Part shown: positions 25,272 to 33,548 of the stretch, one piece after another
Position numbering within the stretch: position 1 is the first letter of the stretch
Layout: each line of letters begins with the position of its first letter
Origin: an uncultured Ignavibacteriales bacterium
GTDB lineage: Bacteria; Bacteroidota; Ignavibacteria; Ignavibacteriales; Melioribacteraceae
Assembly (NCBI GenBank): GCA_947311785.1
Contig: CAMZLW010000073.1
Location: 1-37,495 of the forward strand
Reading direction: 5' to 3'
Length of the DNA stretch: 37,495 bases
The notes under the pieces: model-generated
Seen by the model: only the letters and a program-made list of their open reading frames with translations
What the model was told of the DNA's origin: nothing
The model's database searches: none
Position numbers and translations under genes: made by a program

Positions 25272-25286
25272 TTGCGTGTTACGCAA
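25272..25286. promoter_or_regulatory. Putative HigA operator
   Basis: TTGCGT (25272-25277), GTT, ACGCAA (25281-25286) is a perfect 6-3-6 palindrome 21 bases before the higB start. It is in the position where HigA antitoxins bind to repress their own operon. An AT-rich stretch between it and the gene would hold the -10 region. Confidence 0.5.
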
Positions 25287-25307
25287 TACATCTTTATATT
25301 TTAATTA

Positions 25308-25586
25308 ATGATAAAGTCATCTAAACATAAAGGCTTAAAACTATTTTATGAAACTGGCAGTATTGCTGGAATTCAATCGGCACATAAAAAGAAATTAAAA
25401 ATGAGATTAATTGCTTTAGATACTGCCACACAAATTAAAGATATGGATTTACCAGGCTTTCGTTTGCATACATTAAAAGGCAAAATGGAAGGATTGTGGG
25501 CAATAGATGTAAGTGGAAACTGGCGAATTACATTTGAATTTAAAAACGAAGATGTGTTTATTGTAAATTATAAGGATTATCACTGA
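25308..25586 (+). CDS. higB: HigB-type toxin (RelE/ParE superfamily)
   Basis: 92 aa. A small basic protein with the HigB pattern: KSSKHKGLKLFYETGSIAGIQSAHKKKLKMRL, then LPGFRLHTLKGKMEGLWAIDVSGNWRITFEF and a final NYKDYH. HigB toxins are ribosome-dependent mRNA endonucleases. The gene precedes its antitoxin, the order specific to higBA, and its TGA shares one base with the antitoxin ATG (TGATG). The ATG at 25308 has no clear SD. Length and motifs are intact, so the toxin is probably functional. Confidence 0.92.
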   Translation: MIKSSKHKGLKLFYETGSIAGIQSAHKKKLKMRLIALDTATQIKDMDLPGFRLHTLKGKMEGLWAIDVSGNWRITFEFKNEDVFIVNYKDYH

Positions 25587-25894
25587 TGAATATGCATAAC
25601 CCACCTCATCCAGGGGAATTTATTAAAGAAGTTTATCTTGATTCGTTGGAAATTAGTTATAGAAAAATAGCAGAGATGCTTAAAGTTGCACCGTCAACTT
25701 TTATTAGACTTATTAATTGTCAAAGCAGTATTAGCTCTGAAATGGCATTACGTCTTTCAAAAACATTAGGGCGTTCACCCGAAAGTTGGTTAACCATGCA
25801 AAACAAGTATAATCTTTGGCATGCAAAGAAAAAACTCAATCTTGAAAAAGTTGAAAAACTTTTTACTGAGAGGAAGCATAAACAATACGCTTAA
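25586..25894 (+). CDS. higA: HigA-type antitoxin (XRE family)
   Basis: 102 aa. It begins NMHNPPHPGEFIKEVYLD, the hallmark HPGE opening of HigA. An XRE helix-turn-helix follows (about 24-75: ISYRKIAEMLKVAPSTFIRLINCQSSISSEMALRLSKTLGRSPESWL), then a helical tail. It neutralises HigB and represses the operon, probably through the TTGCGT-N3-ACGCAA palindrome upstream. Its start overlaps the higB stop by one base. After the stop the pair runs into the structured repeat at 25923-25998. Confidence 0.93.
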   Translation: MNMHNPPHPGEFIKEVYLDSLEISYRKIAEMLKVAPSTFIRLINCQSSISSEMALRLSKTLGRSPESWLTMQNKYNLWHAKKKLNLEKVEKLFTERKHKQYA

Positions 25895-25922
25895 TTTTGC
25901 ATTCTAAAAAATTGCCATCCAA

Positions 25923-25998
25923 TAACTAAGGCAGAATGCTCCCAAGTTTAATAAATGTTATTATCTGCATGCTTGAAAGCATCTGTCATTCTTAGTTA
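25923..25998. repeat. Structured intergenic repeat (copy B) between convergent genes
   Basis: TAACTAAG (25923-25930) and CTTAGTTA (25991-25998) bound the element. The match extends inward as AGAATG/CATTCT if a two-base insertion is allowed. A central hairpin ATGCTT-GA-AAGCAT lies at 25969-25982. It shares GCAGAATG, GCATGCT...AGCATC and GTCATTC with the element at 3752-3860. Placed between higA and ilvE, which converge, it could also serve as a bidirectional terminator. Confidence 0.45.
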
Positions 25999-27066
25999 CT
26001 TAACTATCACATTCCAATTATATTTGTCTTCGGCTTTGCCATACTGAATGTCGGAAAGAGCTTCGTATAATTTTGTGCCAAGTTCACCAGCGTGTTCATC
26101 GCTAAATTGAACTTCTGCATCGCCATATTTTAATTTACTAATTGATGAAATAACAGCCGCAGTTCCTGTTCCAAACAGCTCAACAAGATTTCCATTTTTG
26201 TAGCCATCAAAAATTTCTTGAAGTTCAATATTTCGCTCGCTAACATTATAGCCCCAATCTTTAAGCATTTCAAGAACCGACATACGAGTGATGCCAGGAA
26301 GTATTGTTCCAGAAAGGCGAGGAGTTGCAACTTCATTTTTGAACTGCACAAACATATTCATTGTGCCAACTTCTTCAATATATTTTTGTTCAAGTGCATC
26401 AAGATATAATACCTGAGTAAAGCCAAGTTTTTTTGCTTCGCGTTGTGCATAAAGAGAAGCCGCATAGTTACCAGCAGTTTTACAATCGCCAACACCACCG
26501 CGTACGGCACGCACATATTTTTTTGTAGCCATAATAGGCACGGGCTTAAAACCTTCGGGATAGTAGGGCCCTACTGGACTTAGCAAAATCATAAACTTAT
26601 ATTTTTCGCCTGGCTTTACACCAAGCATTGCATCGGTAGCAAACATTACCGGACGAATGTATAGCGAGTGCCCTGGCTTGTTAGGTATCCAATCTTGGTC
26701 AGTTTTTACTAATTCTATTAAGCCTTCCATAACAAAATTGATATCAATTTGCGGCATACAAACTTTTTCTGCCGATCTGTTAAATCGTTCTAAATTTTTT
26801 GTTGGGCGGAAAAGTGAAATACTTCCATTAACTTGCTTGTAGGCTTTAAGACCCTCAAAAATTGCTTGTCCGTAATGGAAAACCAAAGCCGCTGGGCTAA
26901 GACTAATGTTGGAATGTTTTTTAATTACTGCATCTTGCCAACCACCTTTTTCAGAATCGTAATCCATTTCTAAAACGTGAGTTGTAAATGTTTTTCCAAA
27001 AATTAATTCTTCTGGAATTTTGTTTTGCTCGGTTGAGTTTTCATTTTCAAAAATTAGCTTACTCAT
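25996..27066 (-). CDS. ilvE: Branched-chain amino acid aminotransferase
   Basis: 356 aa, the length of the longer (mitochondrial/ilvE group II) branched-chain aminotransferases. This PLP enzyme interconverts Leu, Ile and Val with their 2-oxo acids using glutamate/2-oxoglutarate. Signatures: FHYGQAIFEGLKAYK, LYIRPVMFATDAMLGV, GDCKTAGNYAASLYAQREAKKLG (PLP lysine K196), EEVGTMNMFVQF and SGTILPGITRMSVLEM. AGGTG stands five bases before the ATG. It is a single gene, divergent from mlaE and convergent with higBA; no other ilv or leu gene is near. Confidence 0.95.
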   Translation of the reverse strand: MSKLIFENENSTEQNKIPEELIFGKTFTTHVLEMDYDSEKGGWQDAVIKKHSNISLSPAALVFHYGQAIFEGLKAYKQVNGSISLFRPTKNLERFNRSAEKVCMPQIDINFVMEGLIELVKTDQDWIPNKPGHSLYIRPVMFATDAMLGVKPGEKYKFMILLSPVGPYYPEGFKPVPIMATKKYVRAVRGGVGDCKTAGNYAASLYAQREAKKLGFTQVLYLDALEQKYIEEVGTMNMFVQFKNEVATPRLSGTILPGITRMSVLEMLKDWGYNVSERNIELQEIFDGYKNGNLVELFGTGTAAVISSISKLKYGDAEVQFSDEHAGELGTKLYEALSDIQYGKAEDKYNWNVIVK

Positions 27067-27235
27067 AATTACACCTATAAAATTGTAGTCCTAAGAAAAA
27101 AAATCTTAAAAACTAATTAGTAATTTGATTTTTATTAACACTTCAATTTCTGATTTATTTTTATAAAATACAAGATTATTTGTAGTAACGGAAAATTTAA
27201 AACTCGCTTTTATTTTTTTTGCTTAAATTTATAGT

Positions 27236-28009
27236 ATGCTAAAAAACAGAATAGAGAAACTTGGCAAAAAGACGATGAACTTCTTTGAAGAAGTTGGTCA
27301 AATTAGCCAATTGTTTTTTTCAATATTAAAATATTCAACTCAGCTTTGGAAGAATAAAAAATTGTTGTTTTTCCAAATGGAACACATTGGGGTTAACTCT
27401 CTTCCACTTGTAATAATTATTGCAGTCTTCACTGGTGCAGTCTCTGCTTGGCAAGCAGCATATCAGTTAAAGGGAATTGCACCAATTTCATTTCTTGGAA
27501 CCGCAACAAGCCGCGCAATTATCACCGAGTTAGGTCCTGTGTTAACCGCAATAATTATTGCTGGCAGAATTGGAGCTTCTATTGCTGCCGAGCTTGGCTC
27601 AATGAAAGTTACCGAACAGATAGATGCCTTAGAAACAATGGGAATTAGTCCAATACGTTACCTTGCAATGCCCCGCTTTTTTGCCTCCGTTTTTATGATG
27701 CCAGTATTAATAATTTTTGCAAATGTAATTGCCGTTGCTGGGGCATTTGTAATTTCAAATTATTTTTTGGATGTCTCTTACACAGTTTTTTTCGATTCTG
27801 TCAAACGCTTTTTTCTAGTTAGTGATTTTATGTTTGGATTAGTTAAGGGAGTTTTTTTTGGTGGAATTACCGCTTTGCTTGGGTGTCATATTGGGTTTAG
27901 AACAACAGGGGGTGCGGAAGGTGTTGGACTTTCAACAATTCGCTCATTCGTTCTTTCGGCGGCACTAATTCTAATTGTAGATTACATTTTATGGACGTTA
28001 TTGTTTTAA
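27236..28009 (+). CDS. mlaE: MlaE-family ABC transporter permease
   Basis: 257 aa with five to six hydrophobic segments. LPLVIIIAVFTGAVSAWQAAYQLKGI, ITELGPVLTAIIIAGRIGASIAAELGSMKVTEQIDALETMGISPIRYLAMPR and TTGGAEGVGLSTIRSFVLSAALILIVDYILW are conserved MlaE/YrbE sequences. In the Mla system this permease works with the MlaF ATPase and an MCE protein (MlaD) to move phospholipids between inner and outer membrane. Here neither partner follows: the next gene, 69 bases on, is a sugar transferase. The ATPase and MCE subunits must be encoded elsewhere. Confidence 0.92.
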   Translation: MLKNRIEKLGKKTMNFFEEVGQISQLFFSILKYSTQLWKNKKLLFFQMEHIGVNSLPLVIIIAVFTGAVSAWQAAYQLKGIAPISFLGTATSRAIITELGPVLTAIIIAGRIGASIAAELGSMKVTEQIDALETMGISPIRYLAMPRFFASVFMMPVLIIFANVIAVAGAFVISNYFLDVSYTVFFDSVKRFFLVSDFMFGLVKGVFFGGITALLGCHIGFRTTGGAEGVGLSTIRSFVLSAALILIVDYILWTLLF

Positions 28010-28078
28010 TACCAACATCTTGAATATTACCTAATATCTTTATATTTTTACATATTAAAATTAAGAGGTTATTTATAA

Positions 28079-28900
28079 TTGTCGAAAAGAATATTTGACA
28101 TAATTTTCTCGTTGTTATTGTTGCCAGTTTTGTTACCACTAATAATTATATTTTCGGTAATACTAATTGTTGTAAACAAACAGTCACCCTTCTTTATCCA
28201 AGAACGTGGAATTACACTTGACAAATACCGCTTAAGAATTATTAAACTCCGTACAATAGCTAGTTCCACTAGCCACAAAAATAATAGTTCAATAAATAAA
28301 AGCATATTCTTTAAATCCTTTCATAAACAAAATATTTCAAAATTTGGTAGCTGGTTGCGTAAAACTGGCTTGGATGAAATTCCACAAGTTTTTAATGTTT
28401 TAAAAGGAGATATGAGTTTTGTAGGACCAAGACCATTTATGATTTCAGACCTTAAACTATTAAAGAAAAATGATTGGGAATTTTACAAATTAAGAAATAG
28501 CTTTAACTCTAAACCTGGAATAACTGGTTTGTGGCAAATTTTTTGCAACAGAGATGAAGGTGCAAAAAACTTAATTGCCCTTGAAAAAATTTACGAAGAT
28601 ATGCAATCGTTTAAGTACGATTTAAAAGTTCTTGTATATACAATTCCAATAGTGCTTACAGCAAACAATGCAGATGCAGTTTTCTCAACTATATCATTCC
28701 CACTAAAAGCATCTCACAATTCTACCGAAATTAATTTTGTTTTTGAAAAAACTTCTGCAAAGAAAAAAATTGCGGATGAATATTCTGTTAGGCTAGTAGG
28801 AAATTGGTATGCTGGAGAGCACTTATCTAATAATTCTTCAAGTAACAAAAGTAACTTAAAACTTATCAAAATAAAACCTATCGTTAAAAAGGTTAGTTAA
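28079..28900 (+). CDS. Undecaprenyl-phosphate sugar-phosphate transferase
   Basis: 273 aa of the bacterial sugar transferase (WcaJ/PglC-like) family. These enzymes start surface glycan synthesis by moving a sugar phosphate to undecaprenyl phosphate at the inner membrane. One N-terminal hydrophobic segment (about 5-32) precedes the motif series SPFFIQERG...RIIKLRT, RKTGLDEIPQVFNVLKGDMSFVGPRPFM and KPGITGLWQ. There is no long multi-TM N-terminal region, so it is the short monotopic form. The last 70 residues after VYTIPIVLTA are not conserved in the family I recognise. The TTG at 28079 is the only usable start, since TAA precedes it directly. Confidence 0.88.
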   Translation: MSKRIFDIIFSLLLLPVLLPLIIIFSVILIVVNKQSPFFIQERGITLDKYRLRIIKLRTIASSTSHKNNSSINKSIFFKSFHKQNISKFGSWLRKTGLDEIPQVFNVLKGDMSFVGPRPFMISDLKLLKKNDWEFYKLRNSFNSKPGITGLWQIFCNRDEGAKNLIALEKIYEDMQSFKYDLKVLVYTIPIVLTANNADAVFSTISFPLKASHNSTEINFVFEKTSAKKKIADEYSVRLVGNWYAGEHLSNNSSSNKSNLKLIKIKPIVKKVS

Positions 28901-29020
28901 TTTTCCCTTCTACAAATAATTTCAGTTATAACAAAGAAATAGAAGATTAACAAAATCACATTTTTAATTTTTCAATAATTCCCTTATATTTCAACATTAC
29001 AAAACAATAATAGTATAATT

Positions 29021-29794
29021 ATGAACCAAACTGCAAAGCTGTTAGTTGTCCTAATATTTTTTACGTCAATTTTATTTGCTCAGGGTAGTGCTGGTACAAA
29101 TGCAAAGTTTGAATACCGTTCACTTATTGATATGCAAACTGCTGGTGTTTTAGAAAAAGGCTATGTGGGCGTAGGTATTGATGTACTGCCACTTGGAGTT
29201 TTAATATCCTCAATTGAGGTTGGAGTTTTTAATAATTTTAGTTTTGGAATTTCGTACGGTGCAGAAAATGTTATTGGTACAGGCGATGTTAATTTTTATC
29301 CTCTTCCTGGAGTTTATGCCAAAGGTCGTATTTTTGACGAAGATGAAATGATACCTGCAATTGCAATTGGTTTCGATTCGCAAGGTAAAGGGACGTATAA
29401 CGATTCTTTAAGCCGTTACCAAATAAAATCGCCAGGATTGTTTGTTGCTGCTTCTAAAAATTTTGAATTGCTCGGATATCTTTCCGTTCACGCCATGCTT
29501 AACTACACTCTTGAACGAGATGATAATGATAAAGACCTAAATTTTGGATTTGGCATTGAAAAAACTATTGGTAGTAAAGTATCGTTATACGCAGAATATG
29601 ATTTCGCATTAAATGATAACAATCCACTTTCGCTCGGTGCTGGTAAGGGTTATCTTAATTTTGGTTTGCGTTGGTCAATAGCTGAAGGCTTTACTGTTGG
29701 TCTAGATTTACGTGATGTTTTAAGTAATCAGAAAATAAATACTCATAGTGCTGATCGTGCCCTTTATGTAGAATATATTGCACCAATTTTTTAA
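29021..29794 (+). CDS. Conserved outer-membrane-type beta-barrel protein
   Basis: 257 aa with a signal peptide (MNQTAKLLVVLIFFTSILFAQ). The mature part is a run of amphipathic strands with Gly/aromatic residues: GYVGVGIDVLPLGVLI, NFSFGISYG, LLGYLSVHAMLNYTLER, VSLYAEYDFAL, GYLNFGLRWSIAEGFTVGLDLRD. It ends in APIF, with a terminal Phe. This points to a small outer-membrane barrel with about 10-12 strands. The type is common in FCB genomes but, as far as I know, unassigned. It stands alone between the sugar transferase and rsgA. Function unknown. Confidence 0.65.
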   Translation: MNQTAKLLVVLIFFTSILFAQGSAGTNAKFEYRSLIDMQTAGVLEKGYVGVGIDVLPLGVLISSIEVGVFNNFSFGISYGAENVIGTGDVNFYPLPGVYAKGRIFDEDEMIPAIAIGFDSQGKGTYNDSLSRYQIKSPGLFVAASKNFELLGYLSVHAMLNYTLERDDNDKDLNFGFGIEKTIGSKVSLYAEYDFALNDNNPLSLGAGKGYLNFGLRWSIAEGFTVGLDLRDVLSNQKINTHSADRALYVEYIAPIF

Positions 29795-29836
29795 TAAATT
29801 ATTTTAAGTATTTAAATAATTTAAATCTAAAAACGT

Positions 29837-29878
29837 ATGTCTTCTTATTCTAATTTTAGAATAAGAAAAATTAATTAA
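29837..29878 (+). promoter_or_regulatory. Leader mini-ORF with 11-bp hairpin upstream of rsgA
   Basis: ATG at 29837 opens a 13-codon frame (MSSYSNFRIRKIN) ending in TAA at 29876-29878, in the same frame as rsgA. Inside it TTCTTATTCTA (29842-29852) pairs with TAGAATAAGAA (29857-29867) across a four-base loop. The TAA overlaps the AAGG that would serve rsgA. It may be a translated leader, or a true N-terminus cut off by a nonsense change. Confidence 0.4.
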
Positions 29879-29884
29879 GGTAAA

Positions 29885-30841
29885 ATTATATTAGCTAAAG
29901 TATATAAAATAGAAAGCAAAGATTATTATGTTATTGATGAAAATGATAACTCAATAATATGCAGACTTCCAGGGCGTTTCAAAAAGCAGTATCACCTAAA
30001 AAAAAACAAACAAAGAGTTTTAGATATTGTTACGGTTGGCGATAAGGTTAAAATATCGCTTACCCTAGATGGACGTGGAGAAATAACAAAAATTTTTGAA
30101 AGAGAAAATCTCTTTTCTCGTAAAGCTCCACGTTTAAAAGGCACGTCAGGTAAGGGGGAAAGGCTTGAACAAATTTTTGCTGCCAACATAGATAATGTTG
30201 TAATTGTTGCTTCAGCAAATCATCCAGAGTTTAATAATAGATTAATTGATAGAATTACAGTTGCGGCAGAAAGTTCTCATATTGGTGTAATTATTGTAAT
30301 AAATAAAAGTGATATTGGTACTCCAGAAGAAATTGAGGATTGGAAAGGTATTTATTCTGCTTGTGGATATAATGTTATTGTAACTTCTGTAATTAATAAT
30401 AGTGGACTTTATGGTTTAAGCGAAGCTATGAAAAATTCTACTAACCTCTTTTGTGGACAGTCGGGAGTAGGTAAATCTTCATTGCTCAATGCACTTTATC
30501 CACAATTAGATTTTAGAGTTGGCGAGGTAAGTGAAACTTCAAACAAGGGCAAACACACAACAGTAGCTTCGGTACTGCAGAAGGTTGACAACTCTACTAT
30601 AATTATCGATTCGCCTGGTATTCGTGAGTTTGCTCCTTTTGGAATTATGCGAGAAGATTTATCCCATCACTTTTCAGATATTTATCCTTATGTGAATAAT
30701 TGTAAATTTAATACTTGTACTCATTTGCACGAGCCTGGCTGTGCCGTAATTGAAGCCGTGGAGAATGAATTTATTTCTGTTGAAAGATATTATTCCTACC
30801 TAAATATTCTTGAAAACATCGAAGATATTCCAAAATACTAA
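29885..30841 (+). CDS. rsgA: Ribosome small-subunit GTPase RsgA, non-canonical start
   Basis: About 318 aa if started at the ATT at 29885. A circularly permuted GTPase that checks late 30S subunit assembly. Order: OB fold (about 1-70, with ICRLPGRFKKQYHL), the G4-like motif VINKSDIG, then G1 CGQSGVGKSSLLNAL, switch RVGEVSETSNKGKHTT, G3 IIIDSPGIREF and the C-terminal zinc knuckle (CKFNTCTHLHEPGC). The sequence from 29885 to 30427 is essential to the family, yet contains no in-frame ATG, GTG or TTG between the TAA at 29876 and the Met at 30428. AAGG at 29877-29880 best serves ATT 29885 or ATA 29888. The start is therefore non-standard or the gene is damaged. Confidence 0.85.
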   Translation: MILAKVYKIESKDYYVIDENDNSIICRLPGRFKKQYHLKKNKQRVLDIVTVGDKVKISLTLDGRGEITKIFERENLFSRKAPRLKGTSGKGERLEQIFAANIDNVVIVASANHPEFNNRLIDRITVAAESSHIGVIIVINKSDIGTPEEIEDWKGIYSACGYNVIVTSVINNSGLYGLSEAMKNSTNLFCGQSGVGKSSLLNALYPQLDFRVGEVSETSNKGKHTTVASVLQKVDNSTIIIDSPGIREFAPFGIMREDLSHHFSDIYPYVNNCKFNTCTHLHEPGCAVIEAVENEFISVERYYSYLNILENIEDIPKY

Positions 30842-30966
30842 TCGATTTTTTTTTGATGAACAATTATTACTTACAGTTGTTTAAGCAATGGCAATTAGGG
30901 AAGTTTATTTTTGCTTGTTATTAAAGGCTCTAAGTCATATTTTTTTAAGTTAAATTTTAGGTTATA

Positions 30967-32766
30967 ATGAAGAATACAATATTTATATTTTCCATACTTT
31001 TATTATTTGTTATTGGTTGTTCTGCCACTGCTGTTAAAGAGGATAGTGGTGTAAGTAACAATAATTCAAAGAATGAAAAACTTGCACAAGACTATTTTAT
31101 AAAGGGTGCATTGCTCGACCTGAAAGGGGAGTATCCTGCTGCAATATTAGAATATCAAGAAGCATTAAAGTTAGATGAACAAGCAGGTATTCATCATGTT
31201 TTAAGTAAAGATTATTTAATAATTCAAAAACTTTCTCCAGCTTTAGAACACTCGCGAGCCGCTGTAAGATTAAGTCCAAATGATGCAGAGTATAACTTCT
31301 TGTTAGGAAGCATATATAAAATTGCCCAACGTCCCGATTCAGCTGCAATGGCTTTTGAAAAAGTTATAAAAATTGATACTCTTTTTTATCAGGCATATTA
31401 TCATCTTGCTCAATTAAACGAGGCACAAAGACCACTTAAAGCTTTGGAAATTTATAATAGGCTTATAGAGTTGCGTGGACCTGAGTGGAACGCACTTGTT
31501 AAAGTTGGCGAACTAAACGAGCGTATGGGCAATGTTGAAAATACAATTTCAACAGTTGAAGAACTTCTTAAACTTAATCCATCAAATTTACGTTTGCAAA
31601 AACTTCTTATTGAATCATATCTAAAGACTAATGATAACGATAAAGCTATAGCCCTTGCGGATGATGCGTTAAGTATGTTCCCAGATGATATAAGTCTTAT
31701 AGAATATAAGGGAAATGCAAAAGCAAATCAAGACAAGTGGGAAGAAGCTGCTACTGAATATCAAAAGCTAATTCATTCTAAAGAGCTCCCATTTGATGTT
31801 AAAAAGAGAATTGCTGGTGGATTTGTTGCTGAAGCTGCAAGAGATTCCAGCATAATTCCTATTGCTAAAAGTTTGTTAATTGAAATTGAAAAGGATTCTT
31901 CCGATTGGCAAACAAATGCTTTTCTTGGTGAAATTTTGTTAGAAGAAAAAAATGATTCTTTAGCTATTATCCATTTTAAGAACGCAGCCCATCTTGCTCC
32001 TTGGAATTCACAAGTCTGGAATAGACTTGGAATACTTCTGTTTGAATCGCAAATGTTTGAAGAAGCAATAATTGAAATGAAGAATGCTATCCAAAAATTT
32101 CCAGATGATTTTGTAGATAACTTAATACTTGGTTTATCGTTATCTCAGCAAAAGGATATTGAAGGTGCAGCACGTGCATTAGAACACGCGGTAAGACTTA
32201 ACCCAAACGACTTAACTGCCTTGCATGCGTATGGTTTTACATTGAACCAGCTCAAACGGAATGATGCTGCACTTGTCTATTTGGATAAGGCGTTATTTTT
32301 AGACCCAGAAAATATTCAAGTAATTGGAACAATGGGAATGATTTACGACTCAATGGATAATTTCGAAATGAGCGATTCTTTATATGAGCGTGCATTGCTA
32401 ATAGATTCCGCCGATGTTCTAATTTCAAACAATTATGCTTATTCATTATCAGAACGTGGAGTGAAATTGGATAGGGCTTTAGAGCTTGCAGAGTTTGCTG
32501 TAAAAGAGGAACCAGAAAATTCATCCTATCTTGATACAATAGGATGGGTGCATTTCAAACTTGGCAATTACACTAAGGCAATTGAGTATATTAAAAAAGC
32601 AATTTCTAAAGATGAAGCTAATGCAACTTTGTTTGACCATCTTGCTGATGTTTATGCAAAAATGAGCAATAAAGATAAAGCTGTTAAATTTTACAAAAAG
32701 GCGTTAGACCTTGACCCCACTATAGATAATGTAAAAGAGAAATTAGAAAAAATGGATGAAGGATGA
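30967..32766 (+). CDS. TPR-repeat lipoprotein
   Basis: 599 aa. The N-terminus MKNTIFIFSILLLFVIGCSA carries a lipobox with the lipidated Cys at 18. After a Ser/Asn-rich spacer, most of the protein is tetratricopeptide repeats (about 38-595). Examples are GALLDLKGEYPAAILEYQEALKLD, YNFLLGSIYKIAQRPDSAAMAFEKVIKI, FVDNLILGLSLSQQKDIEGAARALEHAVRLNPND and LFDHLADVYAKMSNKDKAVKFYKKALDLDP. It is a membrane-anchored scaffold, probably in the periplasm. Its last four bases overlap the DUF4292 gene, so the two are likely coupled. Partner proteins are not evident from sequence. Confidence 0.88.
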   Translation: MKNTIFIFSILLLFVIGCSATAVKEDSGVSNNNSKNEKLAQDYFIKGALLDLKGEYPAAILEYQEALKLDEQAGIHHVLSKDYLIIQKLSPALEHSRAAVRLSPNDAEYNFLLGSIYKIAQRPDSAAMAFEKVIKIDTLFYQAYYHLAQLNEAQRPLKALEIYNRLIELRGPEWNALVKVGELNERMGNVENTISTVEELLKLNPSNLRLQKLLIESYLKTNDNDKAIALADDALSMFPDDISLIEYKGNAKANQDKWEEAATEYQKLIHSKELPFDVKKRIAGGFVAEAARDSSIIPIAKSLLIEIEKDSSDWQTNAFLGEILLEEKNDSLAIIHFKNAAHLAPWNSQVWNRLGILLFESQMFEEAIIEMKNAIQKFPDDFVDNLILGLSLSQQKDIEGAARALEHAVRLNPNDLTALHAYGFTLNQLKRNDAALVYLDKALFLDPENIQVIGTMGMIYDSMDNFEMSDSLYERALLIDSADVLISNNYAYSLSERGVKLDRALELAEFAVKEEPENSSYLDTIGWVHFKLGNYTKAIEYIKKAISKDEANATLFDHLADVYAKMSNKDKAVKFYKKALDLDPTIDNVKEKLEKMDEG

Positions 32767-33548
32767 TTAATAAAAAAAATATAATTGTAGTTTTGCTTGG
32801 TCTTCTATTTCTTTTTGGATGTAGCAGTGAAAAAGAAATTAGCACAACTGAGAAAGTGATTCCAGCTAAACGCCTTATTAAAAAGTTAGAGGGAAACAGA
32901 AGAAAAATAAAAACTTTTGAAGGCACAGGAACTATCCATATTAAAAGTGAAAAGTTCACGGGTAAAACAAGTTTTAAAATTTTAATTAAAAAACCAGACT
33001 CAATAAAAATTTCAATTTATGGACCATTTGGTATTGATATTGCTCACGGATTATTTTCGAAGAATAAATTTATGTTTTACGATGTACTAAAAAACCGTGT
33101 TATTACTGGGCAAAATAGTAAAGATGTACTTAAAAAAATGTTTAAAATTGATTTATCGTTCGAAGAGCTAATTGATGCCTTTGCAGGTGCAGTTAACTTA
33201 ACAGAAAAATTAAGAACAGAACCAACTGATTACGAAGTGCTGGATGATATTTATAATTTAACTTATGTTAATAAAAAAGAGAATAAGAAAAACATTTATA
33301 GAATTACTAAAGACGACCTTAAGATTACTGAGTATCGTGTACTATCGCTGAGCGGAAAAGAGTTGCTATCGGGTGATTATTCTAAGTTCAAAAAATATGA
33401 AGATGTTCCAGTTCCTCTATCATTATTAATTAGAAACAAAAGTAAGCGACAAAGTATTAAAATTGATTATAAAAAAATTAAAGTAAATGAAAATCTTAAA
33501 ACTCTAAAAATCAATTTACCATCCGATGTTAAGATTATTAAATGGTAA
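32763..33548 (+). CDS. DUF4292-family lipoprotein (LolB-like fold proposed)
   Basis: 261 aa with a lipoprotein signal (MINKKNIIVVLLGLLFLFGC, Cys 20). The mature region begins with a helix and then beta strands (KTFEGTGTIHIKSEKFTGKTSFKILIKKPDSIKISIYGPFGIDIAHGLF), the outline of DUF4292, whose fold is compared with LolA/LolB lipoprotein carriers. The charged, Lys-rich C-terminus (KKIKVNENLKTLKINLPSDVKII) would close the half-barrel. It overlaps the TPR lipoprotein by four bases and the LytM-like gene by seven, so all three should be made together. A role in lipid or lipoprotein handling at the cell wall is inference. Confidence 0.8.
   Translation: MINKKNIIVVLLGLLFLFGCSSEKEISTTEKVIPAKRLIKKLEGNRRKIKTFEGTGTIHIKSEKFTGKTSFKILIKKPDSIKISIYGPFGIDIAHGLFSKNKFMFYDVLKNRVITGQNSKDVLKKMFKIDLSFEELIDAFAGAVNLTEKLRTEPTDYEVLDDIYNLTYVNKKENKKNIYRITKDDLKITEYRVLSLSGKELLSGDYSKFKKYEDVPVPLSLLIRNKSKRQSIKIDYKKIKVNENLKTLKINLPSDVKIIKW

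Noticed and set aside
30428-30841. A 137-aa GTPase fragment starting at the internal ATG of rsgA
   Set aside because: The sequence upstream continues in frame with clear OB-fold and G4 motifs, so this is only the C-terminal part of rsgA.
30877-30913. Possible promoter (TTG ... TATTTTTG) before the TPR lipoprotein
   Set aside because: The -7 motif fits TAnnTTTG, but the 26-base spacing to the nearest TTG is too long to call.
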